Shown: positions 16,838 to 26,054, numbered from the stretch's first letter. The stretch: 64,000 nt of DNA from Rhizomicrobium palustre (GCF_011761565.1 NZ_JAASRM010000001.1:1550139-1614138), one strand, 5' to 3'. Notes: a model not told the origin generated them from the sequence alone. A program made the numbers and translations.

Positions 16838-17920
16838 ATGCCCACATTCTCGAAATCCAAAGCCCCCCGCCAAACGCCACAGGCTGCGATTGACCGTCTG
16901 GCCGCCGCCATTGATGCCTTACGGGCCGGGCGGGGCGTAACCATCGCGGAACGGGCCGAGGTGACCGTTTATGCGGCGGAGGCACTTAGGCCTAATACCT
17001 TGAAAAAGCTGGAAAAGCCAGCGCTGATCCTGAGCCATGCCAGGGCGCGCACCCTGAAGATCCGGCTCTATACGCCGGAAATCATCGCCCTGCCGATCAA
17101 GAAGGATATGGGCGTGGAGGATATCCGCGCCATTGCCGACCCAACCACCGACCTCGACCGCCCCATGAAAGGGCCGTTTCAGGCCCTGCGCACCAAATTG
17201 CCCAAGGCCTATGGTGCGGCGGTCACCCTGACCAAGCTCGCCGGGCTTTTACCGGCCGCCGTGGTGGTGAAAGGCGGGTTTGGGAAGGGACCGAAACTCT
17301 CAATAGGCGAAATCACCGATTATGAACTGGAAGCCGCTGCCGGGCTTTCCATTGTGGCGCGCGCGCGCGTGCCCTTGGAGGGCGCCGAAAAGACCGAGCT
17401 TGTCGCCTTCCGCGCCGCCGATGGCGCGCCGGAGAATTACGCAATTGTGATCGGCGACCCGCGCGATCCGGTGCTGACAAGGATGCATTCGGAATGCTTC
17501 ACCGGCGACCTTCTGGGCTCGCTCAAATGCGATTGCGGGCCGCAGCTTCGCGGCGCCATTACCACCATCGCCAAGGCAGGCGGCGGGGTGGTGCTGTACC
17601 TCGCCCAGGAAGGGCGCGGCATTGGGTTGATCAACAAGCTGCGCGCCTATCGCCTGCAGGATCAGGGGTTCGACACCATTGAAGCCAATGAACGGTTGGG
17701 TTTCGAGGCCGATGAACGGGTTTATGCTGTGGCCGCAAGGATGCTGAGCTTGCTCGGCTTCAAGAAAGTGCGCCTTCTCACCAACAACCCAGACAAGATC
17801 GCGGCGCTCGACCATGCCGGAATTGAGGTGGTGGAGCGCGTCCCCCATGCGTTTCCCAGCAACAGCCACAACGCGGCTTATCTCAGAACCAAGGCGCTAA
17901 AGGCCGGGCATTTGCTGTAG
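16838..17920 (+). CDS. ribA: GTP cyclohydrolase II with degenerate N-terminal domain
   Basis: A 360-residue protein. The C-terminal 200 residues are GTP cyclohydrolase II: zinc Cys residues in SECFTGDLLGSLKCDCG, then YLAQEGRGIGL, NERLGFEADER and the NNPDK block. The N-terminal 140 residues (AAIDALRAGRGVTI) resemble the start of RibB but lack its acidic catalytic signature, a form seen in alphaproteobacteria. It opens the imidazole ring of GTP at the start of riboflavin synthesis. No FMN riboswitch is seen upstream. It is divergent from the response regulator by 72 bases. Confidence 0.93.
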   Translation: MPTFSKSKAPRQTPQAAIDRLAAAIDALRAGRGVTIAERAEVTVYAAEALRPNTLKKLEKPALILSHARARTLKIRLYTPEIIALPIKKDMGVEDIRAIADPTTDLDRPMKGPFQALRTKLPKAYGAAVTLTKLAGLLPAAVVVKGGFGKGPKLSIGEITDYELEAAAGLSIVARARVPLEGAEKTELVAFRAADGAPENYAIVIGDPRDPVLTRMHSECFTGDLLGSLKCDCGPQLRGAITTIAKAGGGVVLYLAQEGRGIGLINKLRAYRLQDQGFDTIEANERLGFEADERVYAVAARMLSLLGFKKVRLLTNNPDKIAALDHAGIEVVERVPHAFPSNSHNAAYLRTKALKAGHLL

Positions 17921-18015
17921 GCCCCGACCCGGCACCAACGCCCAGCCTCTCTCGCAAACGGCAGATTTTGCCGGTCAGGCGCGATGCAACCTGCTGTAAT
18001 TGCTGAACCGCGCCC

Positions 18016-18030
18016 TGGCACATTGCTTGC
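18016..18030 (+). promoter_or_regulatory. Candidate sigma-54 promoter
   Basis: TGGCAC (18016-18021), five bases, then TTGC (18027-18030) matches the sigma-54 -24/-12 consensus with exact GG-N10-GC spacing. The expected start of transcription falls at about 18042, right at the ATG of the next gene, which would make a leaderless message. No sigma-54 activator is seen nearby. Confidence 0.35.
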
Positions 18031-18042
18031 CACAGATGGGAT

Positions 18043-18597
18043 ATGCCGGGAATCAACTACTCCGCTCACCAGTACAACCCCATCGCCCAGGGGTCAGGGG
18101 CGGCCTATGCCTCGGCCAAGGCGGCGTCGGATGCGGCTTCGGCTGGGTTGGCGGCTTCGGGCGAGAAAAAAGACGACGGCTTTAGCTTTGGCGACCTGCT
18201 CGACATCGTCAATCCGCTGCAGCACATCCCGGTGGTATCAACCCTTTACCGTCACCTCACCGGCGACAAAATCGGCACCTTTGCCAAGCTGGCGGGGGAC
18301 ACGCTCTATGGCGGCTGGACGGGGCTCGCCTTCTCGGCAGCCGACAGCGCTTATAAGGAAATCAGCGGTAAGACGGTGGGCGATACGGTCTATGCCATGG
18401 TGATCGGCGATGACACGCCCAAAACCGCCATCGCGGACGCCAATACGCCAGTGGCCGTAAAACCTGCGCGTTCCGAGCCGAGCCTCGAAGGTCTGGCCGA
18501 TACCGTCAGCGAAACCGTGGGCGACATCGCGCGCCAGACCGGCGAAGGGGCTGCCCGGGCCTATCGCGCTGCAGGACATCTGCTCGCTGCTTACTGA
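18043..18597 (+). CDS. Conserved protein of unknown function (NPLQHIPVV family)
   Basis: A 184-residue protein. The N-terminus is Ala/Gly/Ser-rich; the middle has a conserved block DIVNPLQHIPVVSTLYRHLTG followed by GDTLYGGWTGLAFSAADSAYKE, which I recognise as recurring in alphaproteobacterial hypothetical proteins. There is no signal peptide or clear membrane helix, though residues 100-115 are weakly hydrophobic. The ATG at 18043 is the only upstream Met. Its end overlaps the convergent yggS by 7 bases. Function unknown. Confidence 0.75.
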   Translation: MPGINYSAHQYNPIAQGSGAAYASAKAASDAASAGLAASGEKKDDGFSFGDLLDIVNPLQHIPVVSTLYRHLTGDKIGTFAKLAGDTLYGGWTGLAFSAADSAYKEISGKTVGDTVYAMVIGDDTPKTAIADANTPVAVKPARSEPSLEGLADTVSETVGDIARQTGEGAARAYRAAGHLLAAY

Positions 18598-19268
18598 TCT
18601 TGGGAATAATCCCGAGCCCCGAAAATCGCCGTGCCAACCCGCACATGCGTGGCCCCGAAGCGGATAGCGATATCGAAATCATCGCTCATGCCCATGGAAA
18701 GCAGCGGCAGACCGGCGTCCTCCGCCAGAGTCTTCAGGAGCCCGAAATAAGGAGCTGGCGCTTGATCCACCGGCGGCACACACATCAAGCCTTGCACATT
18801 GAGGCCGAGGCTGCGGGATTCTTCGACCAGCGCCAGGGTTTGCTTGGGCGCGACGCCCGATTTCTGCGCTTCCTCGCCGATATTGACCTGCACGAAGAGA
18901 GCCGGGTTCTTGCCCTGCTTGTCGCATTCGGCCTTCAAGGCGTGGGCGAGCTTGATGCGATCCAGCGAATGAATGGCATCGAACAGCGCGACCGCTTCCT
19001 TGGCCTTATTGGTCTGAAGCCCGCCAATCATATGAAGTTCGAGATCGGGATATTCGGCTTTCAGCGCCGGGAACTTTCCTTGCGCCTCCTGCACCTTGCT
19101 CTCGCCGAAGAGGCGGTGACCGGCCAGAAGGGCTTCGCGCACCGCCTCGGCGGGGTGGGTTTTGGACACCGCGATGAGGTGGGTGGCGGGCGCGGGCTTA
19201 AGCGCGGCTTTGCGCGCTGTCTCGATGCGGCGGTTTATTTCGGCTAGGTTGGCGGCGATGGCAGACAT
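18591..19268 (-). CDS. yggS: YggS/PLPBP family pyridoxal phosphate homeostasis protein
   Basis: A 225-residue single TIM-barrel PLP-binding protein: the PLP lysine is in HLIAVSKTHPAE, followed by FGESKVQEAQ, ELHMIGGLQTNKAK and SMGMSDDFDIAIRFGATHVRVGT (phosphate-binding). It maintains free pyridoxal 5'-phosphate levels and affects amino acid and keto acid metabolism. The start at 19268 overlaps the divergent ThiE-like start by 11 bases. A longer reading is open upstream but lies antisense to that gene. Confidence 0.93.
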   Translation of the reverse strand: MSAIAANLAEINRRIETARKAALKPAPATHLIAVSKTHPAEAVREALLAGHRLFGESKVQEAQGKFPALKAEYPDLELHMIGGLQTNKAKEAVALFDAIHSLDRIKLAHALKAECDKQGKNPALFVQVNIGEEAQKSGVAPKQTLALVEESRSLGLNVQGLMCVPPVDQAPAPYFGLLKTLAEDAGLPLLSMGMSDDFDIAIRFGATHVRVGTAIFGARDYSQDQ

Positions 19269-19878
19269 GGTTGGGAGCGATAGCGCCGCAAGGCGGAAGC
19301 TGGCAAGGGCGGCGATGCGGCTTTCCGCCCATCGGGCGCTTGGCATCCCGCCACTGATCCTTTTGACCGATGACACCCGTCTTCCCGATCCGGTGGCCGC
19401 CGCCACGGCCTTGCCCAAGGGGGCCATGGTGATTGTGCGGGCAAAAGAAGCGGGGCGGCGGGAAATGCTCGCCCTGGCGTTGCGGGAAATCGCGCGGCGG
19501 CGGGGGTTATTTCTGCTGATCGCGGGCGATGCGGCTTTGGCGCGGAAGATCGGCGCGGACGGGGTGCATTTGCCGCAGGCGCGTATAGGCGAAGCCGCAG
19601 GACTGAAAGCGCGCTGGCCGGAGGTGATCGTGACAGCCTCGGCGCATGATTTTGGCGCGGGGATAAGGGCGGGGGCGGTGGATGCGCTGCTCCTCTCGGC
19701 GGTATTTCCGACCCAAAGCCATCCGGGCCGGGGCGTGCTCGGAGCGGCACGGGCCAATCTGATGGCGGCGCAGATGCCCCTTCCAGTTTATGCCCTGGGG
19801 GGGGTTTCCGCTGAAAATGCGGATTTGCTCTATGGGTTTTCGGGGATTGCCGCCATCGGGGCGCTATCGAACAGCTAA
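19258..19878 (+). CDS. Thiamine phosphate synthase-like (ThiE/TenI) protein
   Basis: A protein of about 206 residues with the TIM-barrel ThiE pattern: PPLILLTDDTRLPDP, LLIAGDAALARKIGADGVHLPQ, SAHDFGAGIRAGAVDALLLSAVFPTQSHPG and a C-terminal YALGGVSAENA phosphate-binding loop. It may join the pyrimidine and thiazole parts of thiamine, or be a TenI-like relative; no other thi genes are nearby. Starts at 19258, 19267 or 19315 are possible; 19315 has the best ribosome binding site (AAGGG) but would remove the conserved KLARAAMRLS lead. Its 3' end overlaps the accessory membrane gene by 15 bases. Confidence 0.8.
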   Translation: MADMVGSDSAARRKLARAAMRLSAHRALGIPPLILLTDDTRLPDPVAAATALPKGAMVIVRAKEAGRREMLALALREIARRRGLFLLIAGDAALARKIGADGVHLPQARIGEAAGLKARWPEVIVTASAHDFGAGIRAGAVDALLLSAVFPTQSHPGRGVLGAARANLMAAQMPLPVYALGGVSAENADLLYGFSGIAAIGALSNS

Positions 19879-20409
19879 AGCGTTCTCATCTTTTAGGTCA
19901 GCGGCTGGAACTGTACCTAGAGGTCGAATTACTTCGGGCGCTTCGGGATCAGATGAAACATTATAGCGCCCAATACACTGATTAATTTGGGTCATATTGA
20001 TAGAGGCGAACTTGTAAAGCTCACAGAATGTGCCTTCACCCGTCACGCTATTTTTCAAAAGCTCGCTAAGTGACGGTTGGGTTTTTAAGTACGCGTAACA
20101 CTCGGCCAAGAATGGCTCGACCATCTTTCGTGTAGCAGCCTGAATCAGTTTGTCATTTACACCGACAGCCAGTGCCTCGAGCAGATTCAGAAGTTCTCGA
20201 AATTCAAATTCCTTCTTGTCATCAGGCGCGTCGCGAACTTGTCGAAGAGCCTGTCCAACCTGAAAAACAACAGTTAGGCAAGAGTTGAAATCATAGGATT
20301 TTTCCGCTGCTAGCGTTACGCGGTGGTTTGCCCACGCGATAAACAACGTAATCGCGGCAGTGAAACCTGAGGCGATTGCCGCGACAGCAGCCCAGAAGTT
20401 AGCATCCAA
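19864..20409 (-). CDS. Membrane-anchored helical protein, DUF4760-like
   Basis: A 181-residue protein with one N-terminal membrane helix (FWAAVAAIASGFTAAITLFIAWA) and a cytoplasmic helical domain including FRELLNLLEALAVGVND. This layout resembles DUF4760 proteins, but I cannot confirm the family. Base composition is clearly lower in GC than its neighbours and codon use is mixed (tta, aca, aat), suggesting transfer. It lies 10 bases after the small gene at 20419-20616 and the pair sits between thiE-like and pyrE, where its stop overlaps the convergent thiE-like end. Function unknown. Confidence 0.75.
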   Translation of the reverse strand: MDANFWAAVAAIASGFTAAITLFIAWANHRVTLAAEKSYDFNSCLTVVFQVGQALRQVRDAPDDKKEFEFRELLNLLEALAVGVNDKLIQAATRKMVEPFLAECYAYLKTQPSLSELLKNSVTGEGTFCELYKFASINMTQINQCIGRYNVSSDPEAPEVIRPLGTVPAADLKDENALAVR

Positions 20410-20418
20410 GACGGGATT

Positions 20419-20616
20419 TCACTTATTTGGTTTTTGAGTAGAGCTAGAGGTAGTGGGTGTTTGCGCCGTCGATTGCGACGGCTGAGGCGCTGGCTTGGAC
20501 GCGACCGTTTGGAAATTAGCACTGCTCATCGAATCTCCAATTGCCCTGAAATTCCCGGTGGAAAATGTCTTCTGAACGCTCATGCGTGGGGGGCGATTGG
20601 CTGGCTCCTTGCTCAT
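20419..20616 (-). CDS. Small Ser/Thr/Pro-rich protein
   Basis: A 65-residue product starting MSKEPANRPPRMSVQK and ending in a disordered tail rich in Ser, Thr, Pro and Gln (PAPQPSQSTAQTPTTSSS). AAGGA lies eight bases before the ATG. It is followed after 9 bases by the membrane-anchored gene, so the two are likely one transcript. No signal peptide or domain is seen. Moderate confidence because of its small size, supported by the ribosome binding site and operon position. Confidence 0.6.
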   Translation of the reverse strand: MSKEPANRPPRMSVQKTFSTGNFRAIGDSMSSANFQTVASKPAPQPSQSTAQTPTTSSSTQKPNK

Positions 20617-20767
20617 ACAGTTTTTCCTTCGGTTGGAATCGCCTGTTTCTACATGATTTAGCCACATTTTGCCACCGACCCGCGGTGATCTCTCAACGGA
20701 GAAATAGGGGATTGACCCTGCCCGCCCGCATGGGGATGTTCGGGCCGTATTTTGCCCGGAGTGTTCC

Positions 20768-21322
20768 ATGTCCGAAGTTGCCGAACAGCTGATTGCCGTG
20801 ATCAAGGAACGCTCCTACCGGCGCGGGAAGTTCAAGCTCGCCAGCGGGGCGGAGAGCGAATTCTACTTCAACCTGAAGCCGACCATGATGTCGCCCAAAG
20901 GGGCTTATCTCTCGGCCAAGGCGCTGCTGGAGAAAATCCGCGAAGTGGACGGGATCGATTATGTCGGCGGGCTCGAAATGGGCGCGGTGCCGGTGATCGC
21001 CTCGCTCGCGGCGCTGTCTTTCGAGGACGGCAAGCCGGTCAACACCTTCTTTGTGAGGAAGCAGCCGAAGGATCACGGCACCCAGGATCTGGTCGAAGGC
21101 CTCGCCATTGGCGAAAGCCTTTCGGGCAAGCACGTCATCATCATCGATGATGTGGCGACCACGGGCGGCTCCATCGTCAAAGCCGCCGAAGCGGCGCGCA
21201 AGGCTGGTGCGATTGTCGATTATGCGCTGGTGATTTTGGACCGCGAAGAAGGCGGCACCGAAAACCTCGCCGCGGCGGGGATGAAACTGCTTTCCGCGTT
21301 GAAGAAGAGCGATTTTCTGTAA
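20768..21322 (+). CDS. pyrE: Orotate phosphoribosyltransferase
   Basis: A 184-residue phosphoribosyltransferase with the PRPP-binding motif in HVIIIDDVATTGGS, a flexible-loop lysine region VRKQPKDHGTQD and GGLEMGAVPVIA. It makes orotidine 5'-phosphate from orotate and PRPP in pyrimidine synthesis. The ATG at 20768 is 10 bases after GGAG. It is separated from the convergent porin gene by a long palindromic element at 21325-21480 that may serve as terminator for both. Confidence 0.94.
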   Translation: MSEVAEQLIAVIKERSYRRGKFKLASGAESEFYFNLKPTMMSPKGAYLSAKALLEKIREVDGIDYVGGLEMGAVPVIASLAALSFEDGKPVNTFFVRKQPKDHGTQDLVEGLAIGESLSGKHVIIIDDVATTGGSIVKAAEAARKAGAIVDYALVILDREEGGTENLAAAGMKLLSALKKSDFL

Positions 21323-21324
21323 GA

Positions 21325-21480
21325 ACTTCACCTCCCCCTTGCGGGAAGGTCGATCCGTCGTAGCGCAGCATAGACGGATCGGGTGGGGGTAAGCGGATGG
21401 AGCGAGCTCCCCACCCGGATCGCTTCGCTCTCCGCTCGCACGCTGGCGCTACTCGCCCCGGCGAGGGGGAGGTAAAAGCG
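21325..21480. repeat. Palindromic intergenic element between pyrE and porin
   Basis: The 156-base gap has a C-rich left end (CACCTCCCCCTTGC) and a complementary right end (GCGAGGGGGAGGT), with an inner pair GATCCGTC / GACGGATC near 21352-21380 and another GGTGGGGG / CCCCACCC pair. Such intergenic mosaic palindromes are common in alphaproteobacteria and form stable hairpins on both strands. No gene is present. Confidence 0.6.
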
Positions 21481-21481
21481 C

Positions 21482-22660
21482 TTACCCCCCCACCTTGAAC
21501 TTCAGATGCACGAAGGCGGCGCTCATCGCGAGGCGTTTGGAGCCGTCATAGAAGCTGCCGAGGTTGCGGTCGTAGACGTGTTCCTGCCAGCCGGTGGTGA
21601 GCTGCCAATTGGTGTCGATGGTATAGCCGAGCTGCACCTGCCAGGCTTTGATCCCGATCACCGGGCCAGCCATACCGCCATCGGCGGTGCCGCGGCCATA
21701 TTCGCCGGTGAGGCTGTAATCGCCATAGGAGAGCGTGGAGCTTAGATGCCCGCTTTCGGTGGCGCCGCTGGTCCGCGCGTCATAGATATCGAAAGCGAAG
21801 GTATTGGCGCGGCGATAGCCCCCGCCAATGGCCCATTTCCAATCATCATTGATGGTGTAATCGAACTCGCTGCCGACACTCCAATCGGTCAGGCTGGCAT
21901 CCTCAGCGAGCTTGCCGTCGCCATGGGCGAGCGCCACACCGCCATAGACACCGAGCGCCATCGTCTCCCATTGCTCGGAATAGGAAAGCGCCACTTCCCA
22001 GATGCTTTTCTGGCGGTTTTCCTTATGCGGACCATTGTTGAGGAAAGGAATGACCTCGCGGTTTTGCGCGGGCGTGTAGGATGCGCCGAGCTCAAAGCCC
22101 AGGATGCGCGGGGTGTAATAAGAGATCTTGGCGTAGTTCAGCGAGGAATTGGTGGCGCTGGAAAAATCGAACAGCTGGCCAAAGGCGCGCCCCGTCGAGG
22201 GGTCGATGAAGAATGTCGCGTTGGGGTTCTCGATCGAGGTGATGTCGTCCGACACCGGCCCGGTGATGGCGAGGGCATAGACCGCGCCATCGGTCATGCC
22301 GACTTCCACCGTGCCGAGGCCGGTCTGGGCCACGCCATAGACCTTCTGCACCAGGGCACCGCCGTAATTATCGTATGAGAGGCGGTCGCGCAGGACCTCG
22401 AAACTGGATTTCAAGGAGAGCGAAAGGCCGCTGTCATAATCGCGGCTCAGCTTGAGATTGACGTCCGCCGCGCCCGTGGCCCAGCGCTGATCCGCCCCGC
22501 CTGTCGCCTTGGGCAAATCCGGCGCGAAGAGAGCCCCATAGGCGATGCCCCCCACCGTCAGGGTTGCAGGGTCCAAATCCACGGTCAGGGCCGGTACAGC
22601 GGCTCCCGCAGGCGCCGCCGCCAAAAGCGCGGCCGCCGTCATCATCAATCTCGTTTTCAT
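21482..22660 (-). CDS. Outer membrane porin
   Basis: A 392-residue protein with a signal peptide (about residues 1-22, ending AGA) and an amphipathic beta-strand pattern throughout, with aromatic residues at strand ends (KISYYTPRILGFELGASYTP, WQVQLGYTIDT). It matches the general Gram-negative porin family; the C-terminal strand HLKFKVGG lacks the usual final Phe. It would form a trimeric channel in the outer membrane. Start at 22660 is chosen at MKTRLM after a ribosome-binding GGGGGCC. The substrate is unknown. Confidence 0.82.
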   Translation of the reverse strand: MKTRLMMTAAALLAAAPAGAAVPALTVDLDPATLTVGGIAYGALFAPDLPKATGGADQRWATGAADVNLKLSRDYDSGLSLSLKSSFEVLRDRLSYDNYGGALVQKVYGVAQTGLGTVEVGMTDGAVYALAITGPVSDDITSIENPNATFFIDPSTGRAFGQLFDFSSATNSSLNYAKISYYTPRILGFELGASYTPAQNREVIPFLNNGPHKENRQKSIWEVALSYSEQWETMALGVYGGVALAHGDGKLAEDASLTDWSVGSEFDYTINDDWKWAIGGGYRRANTFAFDIYDARTSGATESGHLSSTLSYGDYSLTGEYGRGTADGGMAGPVIGIKAWQVQLGYTIDTNWQLTTGWQEHVYDRNLGSFYDGSKRLAMSAAFVHLKFKVGG

Positions 22661-22828
22661 GGCCCCCACTATACCCGAGTTGCCCCTTTGGATCGCTAGC
22701 GCGGGGCGGGTCTGATCGTTACAGCTTGATCATAATAGGCGATTTTGTGTCAGGCCATATGACGCCGCGTTGCACGGGGACGTTCAGGCCAGTATAAGCC
22801 GGAACCTTGTTGTCTGGAGATTTCCCCA

Positions 22829-23284
22829 ATGCGAGCCTTAACCCTTGTTGCTTGCGGCCTCATCCTGGCCGGTTGCGGGTCTTCCAACGACAACAGCAAG
22901 TATATCCAGGACGTCGATAGCGGCACCACCGCCATTGCCAGCGAAAGCGGCCAGCGCACCTTGGGTGTGAATTCCTATCTGTGGCACGCCACCCTCGACA
23001 CGCTCTCCTTCCTGCCCTTGCAGTCGGAAGATCCGTTCGGCGGCGTCATCATCAGCGATTGGTACTCGGCCCCCGGCACGCCGAATGACCGCGTCAAGGT
23101 GACCGTCTACATCCTCGACCGCCGCCTGCGCGCCGACGGGCTCAAGATCGCCGTCTTCCGCCAGACCAAATCGGCTGAAGGCTGGGTCGACGCGGCCGCC
23201 AATCCCGAGACCGCCACCAAGCTGACGGACGCCATTCTGACGCGCGCCCGCGAGCTTCGCCTGGCTGCCCGCCCCGGCGGCTGA
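22829..23284 (+). CDS. DUF3576 lipoprotein
   Basis: A 151-residue lipoprotein with lipobox LILAGC (Cys16). The mature part contains VNSYLWHATLDTLSFLPLQSEDPFGGVIISDWYSAP in separate strands, the mark of DUF3576. It sits upstream of leuS-lptE-holA, its usual place in alphaproteobacteria; since LptE inserts LPS at the outer membrane, a role in envelope assembly is inferred. It is separated from leuS by an intergenic repeat. Confidence 0.9.
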   Translation: MRALTLVACGLILAGCGSSNDNSKYIQDVDSGTTAIASESGQRTLGVNSYLWHATLDTLSFLPLQSEDPFGGVIISDWYSAPGTPNDRVKVTVYILDRRLRADGLKIAVFRQTKSAEGWVDAAANPETATKLTDAILTRARELRLAARPGG

Positions 23285-23305
23285 TCACTGCCTCTCTACC
23301 GATCC

Positions 23306-23407
23306 GTCATGGCCGGGCTCCGACCCGGCCATCCAGAACGGCTAGGCAAACCCCGATAGATTTCTCGTCGCAAAGAGATGGATGACCGGGTCAAGCCCGG
23401 TCATGAC
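23306..23407. repeat. Intergenic palindrome pair, family R1 (copy a)
   Basis: Two hairpins: GTCATGGCCGGGCTCCG continuing to GACCCGGCCATCC (23306-23334), and GGATGACCGGG paired with CCCGGTCATGAC (23380-23407). The outer ends GTCATGG and CATGAC mirror each other. Similar elements occur at 33231, 58146 and 60702. Confidence 0.75.
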
Positions 23408-23522
23408 GAGCAGGGCTGCGGAGCAGGGTGACGATTTGATTGGCAGATCCCCACTCTAAAGGCTGGAATCGGCGGCGCTTTTGCCGCAAAACACCCGCCT
23501 TTGATAAAGGGTCACGACTCCT

Positions 23523-26054
23523 ATGGCGCGCTATAACGCAAAAGATTCCGAAAAGCGCTGGCAACAGGCCTGGAATGCCGCCGACGTCTTCAAGACGCCG
23601 GAAACGCATGACAAGCCCAAATGCTATGTCCTGGAGATGTTCCCCTATCCGTCCGGGCGCATCCATATCGGCCACGTGCGCAACTACACCATGGGCGACG
23701 TGCTGGCGCGCTTCAAACGCAGCCAAGGCTTCAACGTGCTGCACCCGATGGGCTGGGATGCTTTCGGCCTTCCTGCCGAAAACGCCGCCCGCGAAAAGCA
23801 CGTGAACCCGCGCGACTGGACCTACGACAATATCGCCAACATGAAAGAGCAGCTGAAGCTGATGGGCCTCAGCCTCGACTGGAGCCGCGAGTTCGCCACC
23901 TGCGATGTCGGCTATTTCTCCCGTCAGCAGAAGCTGTTCCTCGATTTCTATCGCGAGAACCTGGTCTATCGCTCGGAAGCCGATGTGAACTGGGACCCGG
24001 TCGACATGACCGTGCTCGCCAATGAGCAGGTGATCGATGGCCGCGGCTGGCGTTCGGGCGCTTTGGTCGAGCGCAAGAAGCTGTCCCAGTGGTTTTTGAA
24101 GATCACCGCCTATTCGCAGGAACTCTTGGAAGCCCTCGACGGTTTGGAGCGCTGGCCGGAAAAGGTCCGGCTGATGCAGAAGAACTGGATCGGCAAATCC
24201 GAAGGCCTGCGCCTCAACTTCACGCTGTCGGATGCGCGCAAGCTCGAAATCTTCACCACGCGCCCCGACACATTGTTCGGTGCGAGCTTTGTCGCGATCT
24301 CGCCTGATCATCCGCTGACCGAAGAACTCGCCAAGACCAATCCGGCACTGGCCGAGTTCCAAGCTGAGTGCCGCCGTTTGGGCACCGCCGAAGAGACCAT
24401 CGAAAAGGCCGAGAAGCTGGGCTTCGATACCGGCCTGACCGCGACGCATCCCTTCGATTCCAATTGGAAGCTGCCGGTCTATGTCGCCAATTTCGTGCTG
24501 ATGGGCTATGGCACCGGCGCCATCTTCGGCTGCCCGGCGCATGACCAGCGCGACCTTGATTTCGCACGCAAATATAAGCTTTCTGTGCGCCCCGTAGTGA
24601 TCCCGGAAGGTGTTGATCCCACTACTTTCGATGTCGGCGATGAGGCCTATACCGGCCCCGGCAAGCTTGCGAATTCGAGCTTCCTTGATGGGTTGCCCGT
24701 CGATGAAGCCAAGAAGACCGTGGCCGAGAAGCTGGAAGCCGACGGCGTCGGCAAGCGTACGACACAGTATCGCTTGCGCGATTGGCTGGTCTCGCGCCAG
24801 CGCCCCTGGGGCTGCCCGATCCCGATGATCCATTGCGGCAAATGCGGCGTGGTGCCGGTTCCGGAAGATCAACTGCCGGTGAAAGTGCCCGAGGACCTGA
24901 CCTTCAACGTGAAGGGCAATCCGCTCGACGCGCACCCGACCTGGAAATATGTGAAGTGCCCGTGCTGCGGCGGCGACGCGCTGCGCGATACCGACACGCT
25001 CGACACCTTTGTCGACTCCTCCTGGTATTACGCGCGCTTCACCGACACCACCGCGGAAGGCCCGGTGAACAAGGCGGCGGTCGATTACTGGCTGCCCGTC
25101 GATCAGTATATCGGCGGTATCGAACACGCCATTCTGCATCTGCTCTATTCGCGCTTCTTCCTGCGCGCCATGAAGAAGGCGGGCTATGTGAAGATCGATG
25201 AGCCGTTTGCGGGCCTCTTCACCCAAGGCATGGTCTGCCACGAGACCTATAAGGACCCGGAAGGGGCCTGGCTCTCGCCCGACGAGATCGAAAAGCGCGA
25301 TGGCGGCGTCTTTGTCAAAGAGACCGGCGCGAAGGTCACGGTTGGCCCTTCGGAAAAGATGTCGAAGTCCAAGAAGAACGTGGTGGCGCCCGAAACCATC
25401 ATCGACGTCTATGGTGCCGACACCATCCGCTGGTTCATGCTCTCCGATACCCCGCCGGAACGCGATATCGAATGGACCGACGAGGGCGCGGATGCCTGCT
25501 GGAAGTTCGTCCAGCGCGTCTATCGCCTGGTCACCGAAGCGGGCGAACTGCCGCCGGTGGGAACCCCGGTGGAGGGCTCTTCCGAGCTTCGTCGTGCGGT
25601 GCATCGCGCCATCGCCGCGGTGACCGATGACCTTGCGGGTCTGCGCTTCAACCGCGCTGTGGCCCAGATCTATACCCTGGCCAATGCTATCGGCTCGGCC
25701 ACCAAGGCCCCGGGCGCCGAAAAGCGCGAGGCATTGGAGGCGCTGACTCAGCTGGTTGGCCCGATGATGCCGCATCTGGCCGAAGATTGCTGGGAAGCCC
25801 TTGGCCATAAGGCCTTTTTGGCCACCGCGCCGTGGCCTAAGGCCATCCCCGAACTGGTCGCGGTCAGCTCTGTCACCATCGCGGTGCAGGTCAATGGCAA
25901 GCTGCGCGGCACGCTCGAAATCGCCCCGGACACCGACAAGGCCGAGGTGGAAAAGGCCGCGCTGGCGGTAGAGACTGTGCAGCGGGCCATGGAAGGCAAA
26001 TCGCCGAAGAAAGTGATTGTGGTCCCCAACAGGATCGTGAACATCGTCGTATGA
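23523..26054 (+). CDS. leuS: Leucyl-tRNA synthetase
   Basis: An 843-residue class I synthetase. HIGH is in [17 protein letters not shown] (48-51) and KMSKS at residues 612-616 ([11 protein letters not shown]). The CP1 editing domain lies between ([20 protein letters not shown]), and a zinc-binding CGKCGV / CPCCGG pair is near residue 440-480. It charges tRNA(Leu). It overlaps lptE by 4 bases (ATGA). The opposite strand has an 890-codon open frame, a shadow of codon bias. Confidence 0.97.
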   Translation: MARYNAKDSEKRWQQAWNAADVFKTPETHDKPKCYVLEMFPYPSGRIHIGHVRNYTMGDVLARFKRSQGFNVLHPMGWDAFGLPAENAAREKHVNPRDWTYDNIANMKEQLKLMGLSLDWSREFATCDVGYFSRQQKLFLDFYRENLVYRSEADVNWDPVDMTVLANEQVIDGRGWRSGALVERKKLSQWFLKITAYSQELLEALDGLERWPEKVRLMQKNWIGKSEGLRLNFTLSDARKLEIFTTRPDTLFGASFVAISPDHPLTEELAKTNPALAEFQAECRRLGTAEETIEKAEKLGFDTGLTATHPFDSNWKLPVYVANFVLMGYGTGAIFGCPAHDQRDLDFARKYKLSVRPVVIPEGVDPTTFDVGDEAYTGPGKLANSSFLDGLPVDEAKKTVAEKLEADGVGKRTTQYRLRDWLVSRQRPWGCPIPMIHCGKCGVVPVPEDQLPVKVPEDLTFNVKGNPLDAHPTWKYVKCPCCGGDALRDTDTLDTFVDSSWYYARFTDTTAEGPVNKAAVDYWLPVDQYIGGIEHAILHLLYSRFFLRAMKKAGYVKIDEPFAGLFTQGMVCHETYKDPEGAWLSPDEIEKRDGGVFVKETGAKVTVGPSEKMSKSKKNVVAPETIIDVYGADTIRWFMLSDTPPERDIEWTDEGADACWKFVQRVYRLVTEAGELPPVGTPVEGSSELRRAVHRAIAAVTDDLAGLRFNRAVAQIYTLANAIGSATKAPGAEKREALEALTQLVGPMMPHLAEDCWEALGHKAFLATAPWPKAIPELVAVSSVTIAVQVNGKLRGTLEIAPDTDKAEVEKAALAVETVQRAMEGKSPKKVIVVPNRIVNIVV

